A program made the position numbers and the translations under genes. From Acetobacteroides hydrogenigenes (GTDB lineage Bacteria > Bacteroidota > Bacteroidia > Bacteroidales > ZOR0009), in assembly GCF_004340205.1 (NCBI RefSeq), contig NZ_SLWB01000009.1, positions 62,001 through 126,000 on the forward strand: DNA of 64,000 bases. Direction: 5' to 3'. This document shows, piece by piece, positions 1 through 7,804 of the stretch. How positions within the stretch are numbered: position 1 is the first letter of the stretch; each line of letters opens with the position of its first letter. The notes below the pieces were generated by a model. The model was not told the origin of the DNA. It made no database searches and saw nothing but the letters and a program-made list of their open reading frames with translations.

Positions 1-119
1 AATCCATGTACTTTAACCTTGGCCGCATAACCAAGGAACAGGTGGAGTTGTACGCGCAGCGTAAGGGTGTAAGCGTAGAGGAGGCTGAGAGGTTGCTGAG
101 ACCGAATTTGGGATATTAG
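1..119 (+). CDS. metH: Methionine synthase MetH, C-terminal fragment
   Basis: The window opens inside a reading frame that ends at the TAG at 117-119. The last 38 residues read SMYFNLGRITKEQVELYAQR and then a tail ending RPNLGY. This looks like the end of the AdoMet-binding activation domain of cobalamin-dependent methionine synthase, which regenerates methionine from homocysteine and methyl-tetrahydrofolate. The next gene is metF, which makes that methyl donor, so the context fits well. Only the C-terminus is visible; the start lies outside the window. Confidence 0.8.
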   Translation, partial: SMYFNLGRITKEQVELYAQRKGVSVEEAERLLRPNLGY

Positions 120-127
120 ATTATTCA

Positions 128-211
128 ACACAGAGGCACAAAGCACACAGAGATACACTGAGAGTATTTGTAAAAAACTGTGCTCTCTGTTCCTCCGTGC
201 CTCTCTGTGCT
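128..211. repeat. Imperfect inverted repeat in the metH-metF gap
   Basis: Arms rich in CACAGAGGCAC (about 128-160) and GTGCCTCTCTGTGC (about 181-211) can pair across a short AT-rich loop. This type of CACAGAG-rich element is a common dispersed intergenic repeat in Bacteroidota. It sits directly before metF and would form a hairpin in a metH-metF transcript. No specific regulatory role can be shown. Confidence 0.5.
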
Positions 212-227
212 AAAAGAAAAAGAGAAT

Positions 228-1181
228 ATGAAAGTTATCGACATCATAAACAGGTCGCAATCGACGCTATTTACCTTCGAGCTGCTACCGCCGCTCAAGG
301 GGGCATCATTTAGCGAGATAGAGGAAACCATCGAGCCGCTGCTTCCCTACTCGCCTTCGTACATCAACGTTACCTACCACCGACCAGAGGTAGTGCTTCG
401 CGAACAGCCTAGCGGCTTGCTGGAACGGAGAATCATAAAGAAGCGCCCGGGAACCGTTGGCGTATCGGCAGGCATTAAGTACAAGTATGGCATTGATGTG
501 GTGCCCCACCTTATCTGCGGTGGCTTTACCCGCGAAGAAACCGAGGATGCGCTCATCGACCTCAACTTTTTGGGAATCGACAACGTGCTTGCCCTACGTG
601 GCGATGCCGAAAAGGGCGCTCACGGCTTTATGCCCGAACCCGGAGGCAACAAGCTCGCCGTAGACCTTGTTAAGCAGGTTAACGACCTTAACCACGGCAA
701 ATATGTTGATCCAGAATCGACCAACATCCAGAAAACAGACTTCTGCATTGGCGTAGCAGGATATCCTGAGAAGCATTCGGAGGCGCCCAACCTGGAAACA
801 GACCTTATGAGCCTAAAAGCGAAGGTAGATGCTGGCGCCGACTATATCGTTACTCAGATGTTCTTCAACAACGCCAAGTTCTTCGAGTTTGTAGAGCAGT
901 GTAGAGCCATTGGCATTACCGTTCCAATAATTCCGGGATTGAAGCCAATCTCGCTGAAGAAGCACCTTACCATGCTTCCTCAGATCTTCCACATCGACCT
1001 TCCACAGGATTTGGTGGATGCCGTTAACCGATGTAAGAACAACGAGGAGGTCCGTCAGGTGGGCGTTGAATGGGGAATTGCGCAGAGTAAGGAGCTAAAG
1101 GCTGCCGGAGTTCCGGTGCTGCACTACTACACCATGGGCAAGCCAGACAATATCGAAAAAATAGTAAAGGAGGTTTTTTAA
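228..1181 (+). CDS. metF: Methylenetetrahydrofolate reductase [NAD(P)H]
   Basis: The 317-residue TIM-barrel flavoprotein reduces 5,10-methylenetetrahydrofolate to 5-methyltetrahydrofolate, the methyl donor used by MetH, whose 3' end lies just upstream. Visible family features are the N-terminal FTFELLPP motif, whose Glu (about residue 18) is the expected catalytic acid, and the NVLALRGD segment near residues 120-127 at the flavin site. The length is normal for bacterial MetF. I chose the ATG at 228 because the open frame upstream to 180 lies in a repeat and adds 16 residues not typical of the family. The pair metH-metF is probably one methionine-cycle operon. Confidence 0.93.
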   Translation: MKVIDIINRSQSTLFTFELLPPLKGASFSEIEETIEPLLPYSPSYINVTYHRPEVVLREQPSGLLERRIIKKRPGTVGVSAGIKYKYGIDVVPHLICGGFTREETEDALIDLNFLGIDNVLALRGDAEKGAHGFMPEPGGNKLAVDLVKQVNDLNHGKYVDPESTNIQKTDFCIGVAGYPEKHSEAPNLETDLMSLKAKVDAGADYIVTQMFFNNAKFFEFVEQCRAIGITVPIIPGLKPISLKKHLTMLPQIFHIDLPQDLVDAVNRCKNNEEVRQVGVEWGIAQSKELKAAGVPVLHYYTMGKPDNIEKIVKEVF

Positions 1182-1193
1182 ACCTCCTTTTTA
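1166..1193 (+). terminator. Intrinsic terminator overlapping the metF stop
   Basis: AAAGGAGGTT (1166-1175) pairs with AACCTCCTTT (1181-1190), followed by a T run. The hairpin includes the last codons and the TAA of metF, so translation to the stop codon would compete with hairpin formation. Confidence 0.75.
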
Positions 1194-1225
1194 ATTCCTA
1201 CTAAGAATAGCGTTGTTGGGTTATT

Positions 1226-1930
1226 TTACTTAATGGGGATATTTATAGAACCCTCGTCTCCTTTTATGATATTTTCGTCCCTAAATATAGGAAGGCATTC
1301 CGACCAAGCCTTCTCAAGAGCTTGCGTAAAGAAGACCTGCTCTTGCGCCCCTGATATGGCGTACTTCCTATCGAACACAAAGAATGGAACACCCTGAACG
1401 CCGAGTTGTCCCGCCTCCTCTATCTCCCAACGCACCTCTTCCATAAACTGATTACCGGTAAGCATCTGCCAAATAGCGTTTACCTCAAGCCCTACTTCGG
1501 CACCAATTTTGGCAAGCTCGTTGAAATCGTTGAGATCTTTACCATGGGTAAAGTATGCAGCAAAGAGCTGTTCCTCCACCTCCTCCTGCAATCCGTAGCT
1601 TTTTGCAAGATGCGAGAGCCTATGCGCATTAAACGTGTTGCAAACAACGGCATTGTTCAGGTTAAACTCTATACCATTATCTCTCGCCAGCTGAGAAACA
1701 TGCCCATATATACTCTGAGCCTCTACCTCAGAAATCTGCTTACGCTCGGCGAAGTGGGACACAACGCTTTTGCCTGGCTCTGGCCGTACATCAGGCGCCA
1801 GCTGGTAGCTCTTCCACTCCACCTTAACCCTATCCGCATGCGGAAAATCTTTAAGCGCTGCATCTAGTTTTCGTTTGCCTATGTAGCAGAAAGGGCATAC
1901 AACATCTGCCCAAATTTCTATCTTCATCAT
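1226..1930 (-). CDS. DsbA family oxidoreductase, FrnE-like
   Basis: The protein has 234 residues and a thioredoxin fold with a helical insertion. It starts MMKIEIWADVVCPFCYIGKR, with the redox motif CPFC near residues 12-15 and a cis-Pro loop QGVPFFVFD near the C-terminus, as in FrnE/HCCA-isomerase-type DsbA relatives. There is no signal peptide, so it is expected in the cytoplasm, acting as a thiol-disulphide oxidoreductase on unknown substrates. It is convergent with metF and shares the short gap after it. Two adjacent ATG codons make the start uncertain by one residue. It could instead be called a 2-hydroxychromene-2-carboxylate isomerase-like protein, but the CxxC pair favours a redox role. 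Confidence 0.85.
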   Translation of the reverse strand: MMKIEIWADVVCPFCYIGKRKLDAALKDFPHADRVKVEWKSYQLAPDVRPEPGKSVVSHFAERKQISEVEAQSIYGHVSQLARDNGIEFNLNNAVVCNTFNAHRLSHLAKSYGLQEEVEEQLFAAYFTHGKDLNDFNELAKIGAEVGLEVNAIWQMLTGNQFMEEVRWEIEEAGQLGVQGVPFFVFDRKYAISGAQEQVFFTQALEKAWSECLPIFRDENIIKGDEGSINIPIK

Positions 1931-2035
1931 CGTACTCTACTTTAACCGTTTCTATTAAAACAACCTTACACCTAAAATGGCATAGGCAACATTCCGTTTT
2001 TAATGGATTTTTTACCTTTAAGAAATTTTTCTAGG

Positions 2036-2497
2036 ATGGAGAACCTGATCGAATACGGATACATTGGACTTTTTCTTGCCTGCTTTCTGGCAGCAACGGT
2101 TATTCCGCTAAGCTCAGAGGTAGTATTCATTGGTCTTCTGATTGCCGGGGCCAATCCGATTTATGCTACTATTATTGCCACCATTGGAAACACGTTGGGC
2201 GGCATGACCGGATACCTGCTTGGCTACCTCGGCAAGTGGGAGTGGCTCGAAAAGTACTTTAGGGTAAAGGAGGAAAACCTCGAAAAATGGAGCCGAATTG
2301 TAAAACGATACGGATCGACCATGGCCTTCTTTGCTTGGTTACCGTTTATTGGCGATCTCATTCCAATAATCCTTGGACTTATGAGGGCTTCCTACCACAA
2401 GGTTCTGCTGTTTATGTCGCTCGGCAAGCTTACCCGCTATGCGCTTTGGGCCTACATTACCGTAAGCGGCGTTAAAATATTTGGCCAGCTAGCCTAG
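2036..2497 (+). CDS. YqaA/DedA-like SNARE-associated membrane protein
   Basis: The protein has 153 residues and is highly hydrophobic, with several predicted membrane helices. It begins MENLIEYGYIGLFLACFLAA and has the SSE motif after the first helix and a GY-LG-W signature, as in YqaA proteins, small relatives of the DedA/VTT family. These proteins are linked to lipid scrambling or envelope integrity, but a specific substrate is not known for YqaA. The start at 2036 matches family N-termini; an upstream ATG at 2003 would add 11 uncharacteristic residues. The gene stands alone between the DsbA-like gene and pepF. Confidence 0.8.
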   Translation: MENLIEYGYIGLFLACFLAATVIPLSSEVVFIGLLIAGANPIYATIIATIGNTLGGMTGYLLGYLGKWEWLEKYFRVKEENLEKWSRIVKRYGSTMAFFAWLPFIGDLIPIILGLMRASYHKVLLFMSLGKLTRYALWAYITVSGVKIFGQLA

Positions 2498-2668
2498 CTG
2501 ATAGATGGTCTTTGTGCCAAATTCTACCGGCAGCATCCGAAAGTTATTCGCAACTATGTTGTCAAACAGGCGTCAATTGCACTCTTTTTTTGACTAAGGC
2601 TGTAACATTGCTCAAACAATTCCGTCAACTACAAAAGCGCAGAATAAAAACCTATACAACGCAATTCT

Positions 2669-4555
2669 ATGAAGAAAATGCTACTATCGGCCTTCGCTCT
2701 TGCACTAATCTGCAACGTTAGCTTTGGCCAAGCAACCGCTAAGGTTGATCCAAAAGATCCTGCATACAGCTGGGATTTCACCCACATTTACCCAAGTTGG
2801 GATGTTTGGCAGCAGGAGCTAAAAGCGTACAGCGAGCTTACCCCAAAATTCCTCGAGTATAAGGGTAAGATTTCGAAAGATCCAAAGGCCCTTCTCGACT
2901 ACATTAAGCTATCGGAGAAGGCTGGACAAATAGGCTCTAAGCTGTTCTGGTACGTTCGCCTTCAGGGGGATGTTGATGGCAAGAACCCTATTTACCGCGC
3001 CAAGCAGCAGGAGCTCCAAACCGTAAGCATCGAGATGAGCAAGAACAGCACTTGGTACTCTTCCGAGCTGGCAACAATCCCCCAAGAAACCTGCAACAAG
3101 TGGATGAGCGAAATGCCTGAGCTGGCCATCTACAAGCACGACTTTGACGACTTCTACCGTGAGCGTGCCCACATCCTCGACGAAAAGACGCAGAACATCC
3201 TAAACGAGTACAGCCGCTCTCTTGGCGCTCCATTACGCATCTACAACTCGCTGGCCATTGCCGACATCGAGTTCCCAAAGGTGACGCTATCAACCGGCGA
3301 GGTGGTAACCGCATCGCCAGCCGTGGCATCGCGCATCTACGCTACATCCAACAACCAGGAGGATAGGCTTAAGGTGGCCAACGCCAACCGCGAGTACTAC
3401 TACAAGAACCGCAATACCTTTGCCGATATCTACCTAACCAAGATGCAGAATAGCGTAGCCGGATCGAAGCTGAGCAACTACCCAAGCTGCCTAGAGGCAA
3501 CCCTTTCGGGCAACGACATCCCAAAGGATGTTTACCTAACCCTGCTTAAGGTAGCCCAAAGCAACGTGGCCCCACTTCAAAAATATTGGGATCTGCGCAA
3601 GCGCGCCCTTGGCCTTACTAAGTACTACGGTTCGGATGCTGCAGCCGAGTTGGTAAACTTTAGCCGCACCTACAAATGGGACGAGGGGGTAAGCATCGTT
3701 AGCAACGCCCTTCAGTTTATGGGCAAGGAGTACTACGATAGCTTTAAGCAGATGCTTGGCCCTGGCCGTATCGACGTATACGAAAAGCCCGGAAAGCAAA
3801 CGGGAGCCTACAACCTTGCCCTTTACGGCGTTCACCCTTACGTGCTGATGAACTGGAACGAAACCCGCGATAACGTATTTACCCTAGCCCACGAGCTTGG
3901 CCACTCAGTTCACGGAATTCTATCGCACAAGTATCAACCCTACACCTACTCGGGAAGCAACTCGATGGTTGCTGAGGTTGCCTCAACCTTCAACGAATGC
4001 GTGCTGCTCGACTACATGCTGGCCCAAGCTAAAGATCCAAACGAAAAGATCGCCCTACTCGTTCAGGCTATCGACAACGTTGCCGGAACCTTTTACCGTC
4101 AGGTTCAGTTTGCCGATTTCGAGTACACCATGCACACCATGGTGGAGCAGAACAAGCCGCTTAACGCCGACATTATGGCAAAGGTTTACGGCGAAATCGA
4201 CGCCAAGTACAACGGTCCTGGTGTTGAGCAACCCGAAAATCTAAAGTACTCCTGGCCCCGCGTGATGCACTTCTTCAACTACAACTTCTACGTGTACAAC
4301 TACGCAGTGTCGTTTACCGCTTCGAACGCCCTTTACAGCAACATCACAAAGGCTAAGAGTAAGAAGGAGGCTGACGCGGCCAAAGAGCGCTACCTGAATC
4401 TGCTTAAGAGCGGTGGAAGCGACTATCCCATCAATCTTTTAAAGAAGGCCGGTATCGACATGACCAAAGAGGAGTCGTACCTTACCGTTACCAGCCGCAT
4501 GCAGCAGCTGGTAGACCAGCTCGAAAAGGAGCTTAAGGCTATCGGTAAGATCTAG
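2669..4555 (+). CDS. pepF: Secreted oligoendopeptidase F, M3 family
   Basis: This is a 628-residue zinc metallopeptidase that cleaves short peptides. A signal peptide (MKKMLLSAFALALICNVSFG) suggests export to the periplasm or outside. The M3 catalytic motif HELGH lies at about residues 408-412, followed about 28 residues later by the third ligand region VAEVAS. The N-terminal helical lobe is typical of PepF. The length matches the family. The gene is monocistronic, with a hairpin terminator 25 bp after the stop. Its role is probably peptide scavenging or turnover of exported peptides. Confidence 0.92.
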   Translation: MKKMLLSAFALALICNVSFGQATAKVDPKDPAYSWDFTHIYPSWDVWQQELKAYSELTPKFLEYKGKISKDPKALLDYIKLSEKAGQIGSKLFWYVRLQGDVDGKNPIYRAKQQELQTVSIEMSKNSTWYSSELATIPQETCNKWMSEMPELAIYKHDFDDFYRERAHILDEKTQNILNEYSRSLGAPLRIYNSLAIADIEFPKVTLSTGEVVTASPAVASRIYATSNNQEDRLKVANANREYYYKNRNTFADIYLTKMQNSVAGSKLSNYPSCLEATLSGNDIPKDVYLTLLKVAQSNVAPLQKYWDLRKRALGLTKYYGSDAAAELVNFSRTYKWDEGVSIVSNALQFMGKEYYDSFKQMLGPGRIDVYEKPGKQTGAYNLALYGVHPYVLMNWNETRDNVFTLAHELGHSVHGILSHKYQPYTYSGSNSMVAEVASTFNECVLLDYMLAQAKDPNEKIALLVQAIDNVAGTFYRQVQFADFEYTMHTMVEQNKPLNADIMAKVYGEIDAKYNGPGVEQPENLKYSWPRVMHFFNYNFYVYNYAVSFTASNALYSNITKAKSKKEADAAKERYLNLLKSGGSDYPINLLKKAGIDMTKEESYLTVTSRMQQLVDQLEKELKAIGKI

Positions 4556-4579
4556 TAAGATATACTTCGAAACAAAGAA

Positions 4580-4608
4580 ACGCTACCTCCCAAGGGTAGC
4601 GTTTTTTG
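4580..4608 (+). terminator. Intrinsic terminator of pepF
   Basis: CGCTACC pairs with GGTAGCG around a short loop and is followed by six T residues. It lies about 25 bp past the pepF stop. Confidence 0.85.
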
Positions 4609-4649
4609 TTGTAAGTCCCGAACCGTTTGGGAACGGATACCATAAAAGA

Positions 4650-4692
4650 AAACACGCCCTATCCACCCCCTACCTCCGCCAGCGGGGGATAG
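4650..4692. repeat. Dispersed CCGCCAGCGGGGGA-type element
   Basis: The stretch ATCCACCCCCTACCTCCGCC followed by AGCGGGGGAT is one copy of an intergenic repeat family. Related copies occur near 22059-22092, 22144-22180 and 59876-59910. It can form a GC-rich hairpin. It is probably a non-coding REP-like or decayed element. Confidence 0.6.
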
Positions 4693-4756
4693 TACTATTC
4701 GGGGTAACACCAATTCTTTAACTTCTTTATCTTCCATTTTGTTATACTAGAGATGA

Positions 4757-4784
4757 TACAAAAAAGCCCCCATTGCTGGGGGCT
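4757..4784 (-). terminator. Terminator of the DUF6261 gene
   Basis: Read on the minus strand, AGCCCCC and GGGGGCT pair around a 6-nt loop and are followed by a run of T. It lies 30 bp past the stop of the gene at 4814-5554. Confidence 0.8.
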
Positions 4785-4813
4785 AAACCTAAATATTCAC
4801 ATATGGCACAACC

Positions 4814-5554
4814 TCACGGCTGGATATCTTCATTCTTCTTTTTCCTTTTCCGTGCGGCAGCGCGCAGCGCCTCGCGCGTTGCCAGCTCCTTGTTCAGCGT
4901 GGACACCCTGCCGCAGAACTTGCTCCACCGCTCGTCGTCCTCCTCCATCAGCTTGGCCTGAAGGTAGACCATGAACACCCGCACTGCCTCCTCGAAGTCG
5001 TGCCTAACCGTTGATGCCGAAAGGATATGCATTTTAGCCCCTCTATCACCGTCGCTTAGGCGCTGGCAGCGCGCAAACTCCGACTCCAGCTCCTCGATCT
5101 GCGCCACTTTTTTCTCCAACCCCAGCTGGCTGATGGCCGCCGCGCAGCTGGGCGACTTCAGGTCCACAAGCAGCTTGTTAAGGTAAGCCGACTCGCCCCC
5201 TGTCGAACCTCGGGTGAAGCTGCTGCCGTAGTGCTCTATCAGCGCCACCAGCGGCTTGGCGGCCTCCTCCTCGTCGGCAAAGCCCGAGCAGGCGGCGCTC
5301 TGAATGGCCAGCACCAGCGAGCGGTACGAGCGGTCGCGCCGCCTATCAATATCGCGCAGCTCCTCGGTGTAAGCGTTCTTCCGAGGCTTGTACCTTCCGT
5401 CCGACAGCTTCTCGTGGGCCTCCGTAAGCCGAAGATAGGGCTTCGAGGTCAACAGCTCGGGTAGGGCCAAGCTCTCGGCGGCCGAAATTAGCGCATATCC
5501 GTACCCGATCTCGTCGTCGAGCTTTGTGCGGGCGAGTGCAACTGTAAGCTTCAT
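4814..5554 (-). CDS. DUF6261-like helical protein
   Basis: The 246-residue, charged, probably all-alpha soluble protein has no signal peptide or membrane segment. The block KNAYTEELRDIDRRRDRSYR near residues 60-80 resembles the DUF6261 family of Bacteroidota, whose function is unknown. The start at 5554 is supported by a good Shine-Dalgarno site (AAGGAG) eight bases before the ATG; the open frame continues upstream to 5683 but without such a site. The C-terminus is rich in Lys and Arg (AARKRKKK), which could contact nucleic acid (inference). Directly upstream, from about 5682, lies an array of palindromic repeats with a strict 42-bp period. Three other loci in this window repeat this association of a ~240-residue helical protein with a 21-bp-period array. 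Confidence 0.75.
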   Translation of the reverse strand: MKLTVALARTKLDDEIGYGYALISAAESLALPELLTSKPYLRLTEAHEKLSDGRYKPRKNAYTEELRDIDRRRDRSYRSLVLAIQSAACSGFADEEEAAKPLVALIEHYGSSFTRGSTGGESAYLNKLLVDLKSPSCAAAISQLGLEKKVAQIEELESEFARCQRLSDGDRGAKMHILSASTVRHDFEEAVRVFMVYLQAKLMEEDDERWSKFCGRVSTLNKELATREALRAAARKRKKKNEDIQP

Positions 5555-5681
5555 GCCAACTCCTTTTGTAGGTTGATGCTGATCGATGGCGGTACCTTTA
5601 CCGCTCAGGCACATTTGTACCCTATGCCTTGTCAAAGGCCCCTTTCGCGTCGGAGGTTTGGGTAGGACGACACCAAGCTCC

Positions 5682-5954
5682 AAAACCTTGCTCCTCGGAA
5701 ATGGGTAAACGCCTCGAAATTCGTTTCCGAGTATACTCGGAAATCATTCCTCGGCTTCAAAATTGTTTCCGAGCATGCTCGGAAATATCTCTGCAGCCTA
5801 AATCGCATTTCCGAGCATGCTCAGAAGTATTTCTTGAACTAAAAAGTACTTTCCGAGTGCGCTCGGAAATGATTCCAAAGCGTAAAATACATTTCCGAGC
5901 ATGCTCGGAAAGCATTTTTGCCTCCTGCTACCTTTTCCGACTACCGGATGTGGG
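5682..5954. repeat. Array A: 42-bp-period palindromic repeat
   Basis: Palindromes close to TTTCCGAGCATGCTCGGAAA start at 5724, 5766, 5808, 5850 and 5892, exactly 42 bp apart. Half-decayed units at 5682 (right arm only) and 5934 (left arm only) stay in register. Between them are 21-nt segments that differ from unit to unit. The array ends 128 bp upstream of the DUF6261 start codon. Each unit could be a binding site for a dimeric protein or a small hairpin in RNA. Forty-two is twice the 21-bp period of the other three arrays here. Confidence 0.9.
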
Positions 5955-6089
5955 GACTTTTTCAAAGACCAGCATCCCAAATTTAACGAATTTTCTATTT
6001 CAACGGATCGGGTAGTGGTTTTTCTGGATGGGGTTGGCAAAAAAGGGCGCGGCACACCCAAAATGGCGGCTGCTGCAGCCCACACGGAA

Positions 6090-6133
6090 AGCCCCCGGAT
6101 GCTGCCGACAAGCGGCAGCAGCATCCGGGGGCT
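6090..6133. other. Strong GC-rich hairpin
   Basis: The arms AGCCCCCGGATGCTGC and GCAGCATCCGGGGGCT pair perfectly over 16 bp, with further pairing GCTGCCG/CGGCAGC possible inside. There is no T run on either side, so it is not a standard terminator. It lies between array A and the repeat at 6219 and may be a stable RNA structure, a REP-like element or a boundary. Confidence 0.7.
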
Positions 6134-6218
6134 GGGGATATTGAGAAACTATGGTGACGTAAGCATAAATGCTTGAAATGAAACCTTAATAGGTTAACGT
6201 AAGGTTAAAATTAGCACG

Positions 6219-6343
6219 ATTCCCCTCCTTTTTAAGGAGGGGTCGGCGCAGCCGGGGGTGGTTGGTGATGGTGGGTAGTACCTAACTATTCCGATTTAAA
6301 CCACCCCGCCCTTCGGGCACCCCTCCTTGGGAAGGAGGGGAAT
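6219..6343. repeat. Inverted CCCCTCC-type dispersed element
   Basis: Outer arms ATTCCCCTCCTT and AAGGAGGGGAAT enclose about 100 bp, including ACCACCCCGCCCTTCGGGCA and its diverged partner GGCGCAGCCGGGGGTGGTT. The same CCCCTCC/GGAGGGG theme recurs at 28348, 29247-29367 and 38159. This looks like a non-coding dispersed repeat common in Bacteroidota intergenic DNA. Confidence 0.65.
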
Positions 6344-6425
6344 ATGCCCTGTACATCCTTTGTCTATAACATCAAGCCCTTACGTAGAATTGACGTTTAA
6401 GTGACTGTGGCTATATACGGAGCAG

Positions 6426-7139
6426 CTACCTCTTCTTTCCGAAGGGCATCATGTCCTTCAGCGACGGCATCTCCATAACCTGGTACTCCGTCATGTCGAA
6501 GAGCGAGGCGCTGGGCTTGTCGGTGCTGATCTCCTTAACCAGAATGGTGGATACGCTGCCGTTTTCCTTGCTGGTTACCACCGTTTCGAGCGAAGCGCCC
6601 TTAACGTTGCCCCACCCGTTGCCCGAGGCGGCCTGCTTGCGGCCTTTGCCCATGTTCATGTTGGAGTAGGCCATCAGCTTGCCGAGGCTGAACTTCAGGT
6701 CGTTGGTAACCCACATGTCCATGATGGCGGTGGAGGTTTCGGCGATCACCTTACGGCAGAGGTAGCCGTTGATGGTCTTGGTCTCGTTGGTTTGGGTGAT
6801 CTTGGGCCGCTCGATCTTGGTGGTGTCGAGCATTTCGTTGATGTTGTCGTAGGTTTTGCGCATGGCCATCTTGCCGTCCTTGCCGCCCATCAGGATAAAG
6901 AATACCTGCTGTTGAGGCTTAAAGAGGATTCCAAGCTCGGCATCCTTACCCTTTTCCTTATCGCGGATTTGGGGCTTCATCAGCACCTCGCCGTTTAGGA
7001 AGTAGTAGGTAACATCCATCGATTCCTTAAGGTCGGTGCCGCTAATGTTAAGCACCATATGCCCGTTAAAAGTCTCCTGCGCGCGTAGGCCAACGGCGGC
7101 CAACGCAGCTAGCACGAGGAGTAAAAAGATCTTCTTCAT
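6426..7139 (-). CDS. DUF4412 secreted/periplasmic protein
   Basis: The 237-residue protein has a signal peptide (MKKIFLLLVLAALAAVGLRA) and a beta-rich body containing motifs typical of DUF4412 proteins: a central IERPKITQTNETKTINGYLC segment followed by a WVTNDL segment. DUF4412 proteins resemble lipoprotein-carrier folds and have no assigned activity. A Gly/Lys-rich stretch near residues 165-180 is probably a loop. The gene is monocistronic; a long gap with a hairpin separates it from the ars operon, which runs the opposite way. Confidence 0.75.
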   Translation of the reverse strand: MKKIFLLLVLAALAAVGLRAQETFNGHMVLNISGTDLKESMDVTYYFLNGEVLMKPQIRDKEKGKDAELGILFKPQQQVFFILMGGKDGKMAMRKTYDNINEMLDTTKIERPKITQTNETKTINGYLCRKVIAETSTAIMDMWVTNDLKFSLGKLMAYSNMNMGKGRKQAASGNGWGNVKGASLETVVTSKENGSVSTILVKEISTDKPSASLFDMTEYQVMEMPSLKDMMPFGKKR

Positions 7140-7258
7140 AGCGCGTTTGTGTAAGGAAATAATTACTTAAACAACAATCATCGTCCATTTTCTGTACCAA
7201 ATATTGGCTAAAAAAAGGTGAAGAAGCGGAATTTCGATTTTTGATGAAGGGTAGCAAG

Positions 7259-7296
7259 AGACCTGACCGGTTTTGAAAACCTGTCAGGTCTAGTAA
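7259..7296. repeat. REP-like hairpin GACCTGAC...GTCAGGTC
   Basis: GACCTGAC and GTCAGGTC arms surround GGTTTTGAAAACC, giving a nearly perfect hairpin. A related hairpin with AAACCTTTCAGG arms occurs at 34173-34205. Such elements are common intergenic repeats in this phylum. It lies in the DUF4412-ars gap. Confidence 0.6.
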
Positions 7297-7363
7297 ACCC
7301 GACTCCCTCAAGGCCTGCTACAGCATAAAAAATTGGGAAGAGATGCGCGCAAATTGGAAATTA

Positions 7364-7379
7364 ATCGTAATATTGCGAT
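7364..7379. promoter_or_regulatory. ArsR operator site 1
   Basis: ATCGTAATATTGCGAT is an imperfect palindrome 13 bp before the arsR start. A near copy, ATCGTGATTTTACGAT, lies between arsR and arsM. ArsR family repressors bind such palindromes and release on arsenite, so this is the likely autoregulatory site. Confidence 0.75.
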
Positions 7380-7392
7380 AAATATAGCTACA

Positions 7393-7722
7393 ATGGGAAC
7401 ATCAAAGTACGATTTATACTCCGACGAGGAGCAGCAGGTTGCCAGGTACGCCAAGGCGCTTTCGCATCCGGCGCGTGTTGCCATCCTGAGGCTGCTCTAT
7501 AGGAAGCAGACGTGCATCTGCGGCGATATCGTCGAAGAAATTCCCCTTTCGCAGAGCACCGTATCGCAGCACCTCAAGGAGCTTAAGGATGCCGGGCTGG
7601 TTAAGGGCGATATCGATGGCGTAAAGGTGTGCTACTGCATCAACGAGGAGGAGTGGAACAACGCCCGTAGGTGCTTCGGCAGCCTGCTTGGCGAGTATAC
7701 CGGCATCAACAGCTGCCAGTAA
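7393..7722 (+). CDS. arsR: ArsR family arsenite-responsive repressor
   Basis: The 109-residue winged-helix repressor has the recognition segment [20 protein letters not shown] (about residues 56-75). The segment [11 protein letters not shown] just before it carries a Cys pair placed like the arsenite-sensing CxC/CVC motif of ArsR. It heads the arsenic operon and is flanked by two matching palindromes, so it most likely represses the whole cluster including itself. The ATG at 7393 is preferred over the ATG at 7333, because the longer form would run through the operator. Confidence 0.9.
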   Translation: MGTSKYDLYSDEEQQVARYAKALSHPARVAILRLLYRKQTCICGDIVEEIPLSQSTVSQHLKELKDAGLVKGDIDGVKVCYCINEEEWNNARRCFGSLLGEYTGINSCQ

Positions 7723-7740
7723 AAATTTTTAGACAAATTC

Positions 7741-7756
7741 ATCGTGATTTTACGAT
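7741..7756. promoter_or_regulatory. ArsR operator site 2
   Basis: ATCGTGATTTTACGAT matches operator 1 at 12 of 16 positions and is followed, like it, by ATAAA or AAAG. It lies 48 bp before arsM, suggesting a second ArsR-controlled promoter within the cluster. Confidence 0.7.
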
Positions 7757-7804
7757 AAAGAAAGTTGAAGGACACAAATCAACCAAACCCAAATACTTCA
7801 AAAA

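Noticed and set aside
4753-4974. Plus-strand ORFs opposite the DUF6261 gene
   Set aside because: They are shadows of the minus-strand gene, with no start signal or family features.
5682-5954. CRISPR array
   Set aside because: The repeats are near-perfect palindromes of only 21 nt, the spacers are only 21 nt, there are no cas genes, and repeat variation is high.
5629-6124. Open frames on both strands through array A as repeat proteins
   Set aside because: A 42-bp period keeps any stop-free frame open on both strands. There is no ribosome binding site or consistent codon use, and the frames run on into unrelated DNA. A heptad-repeat peptide cannot be fully excluded.
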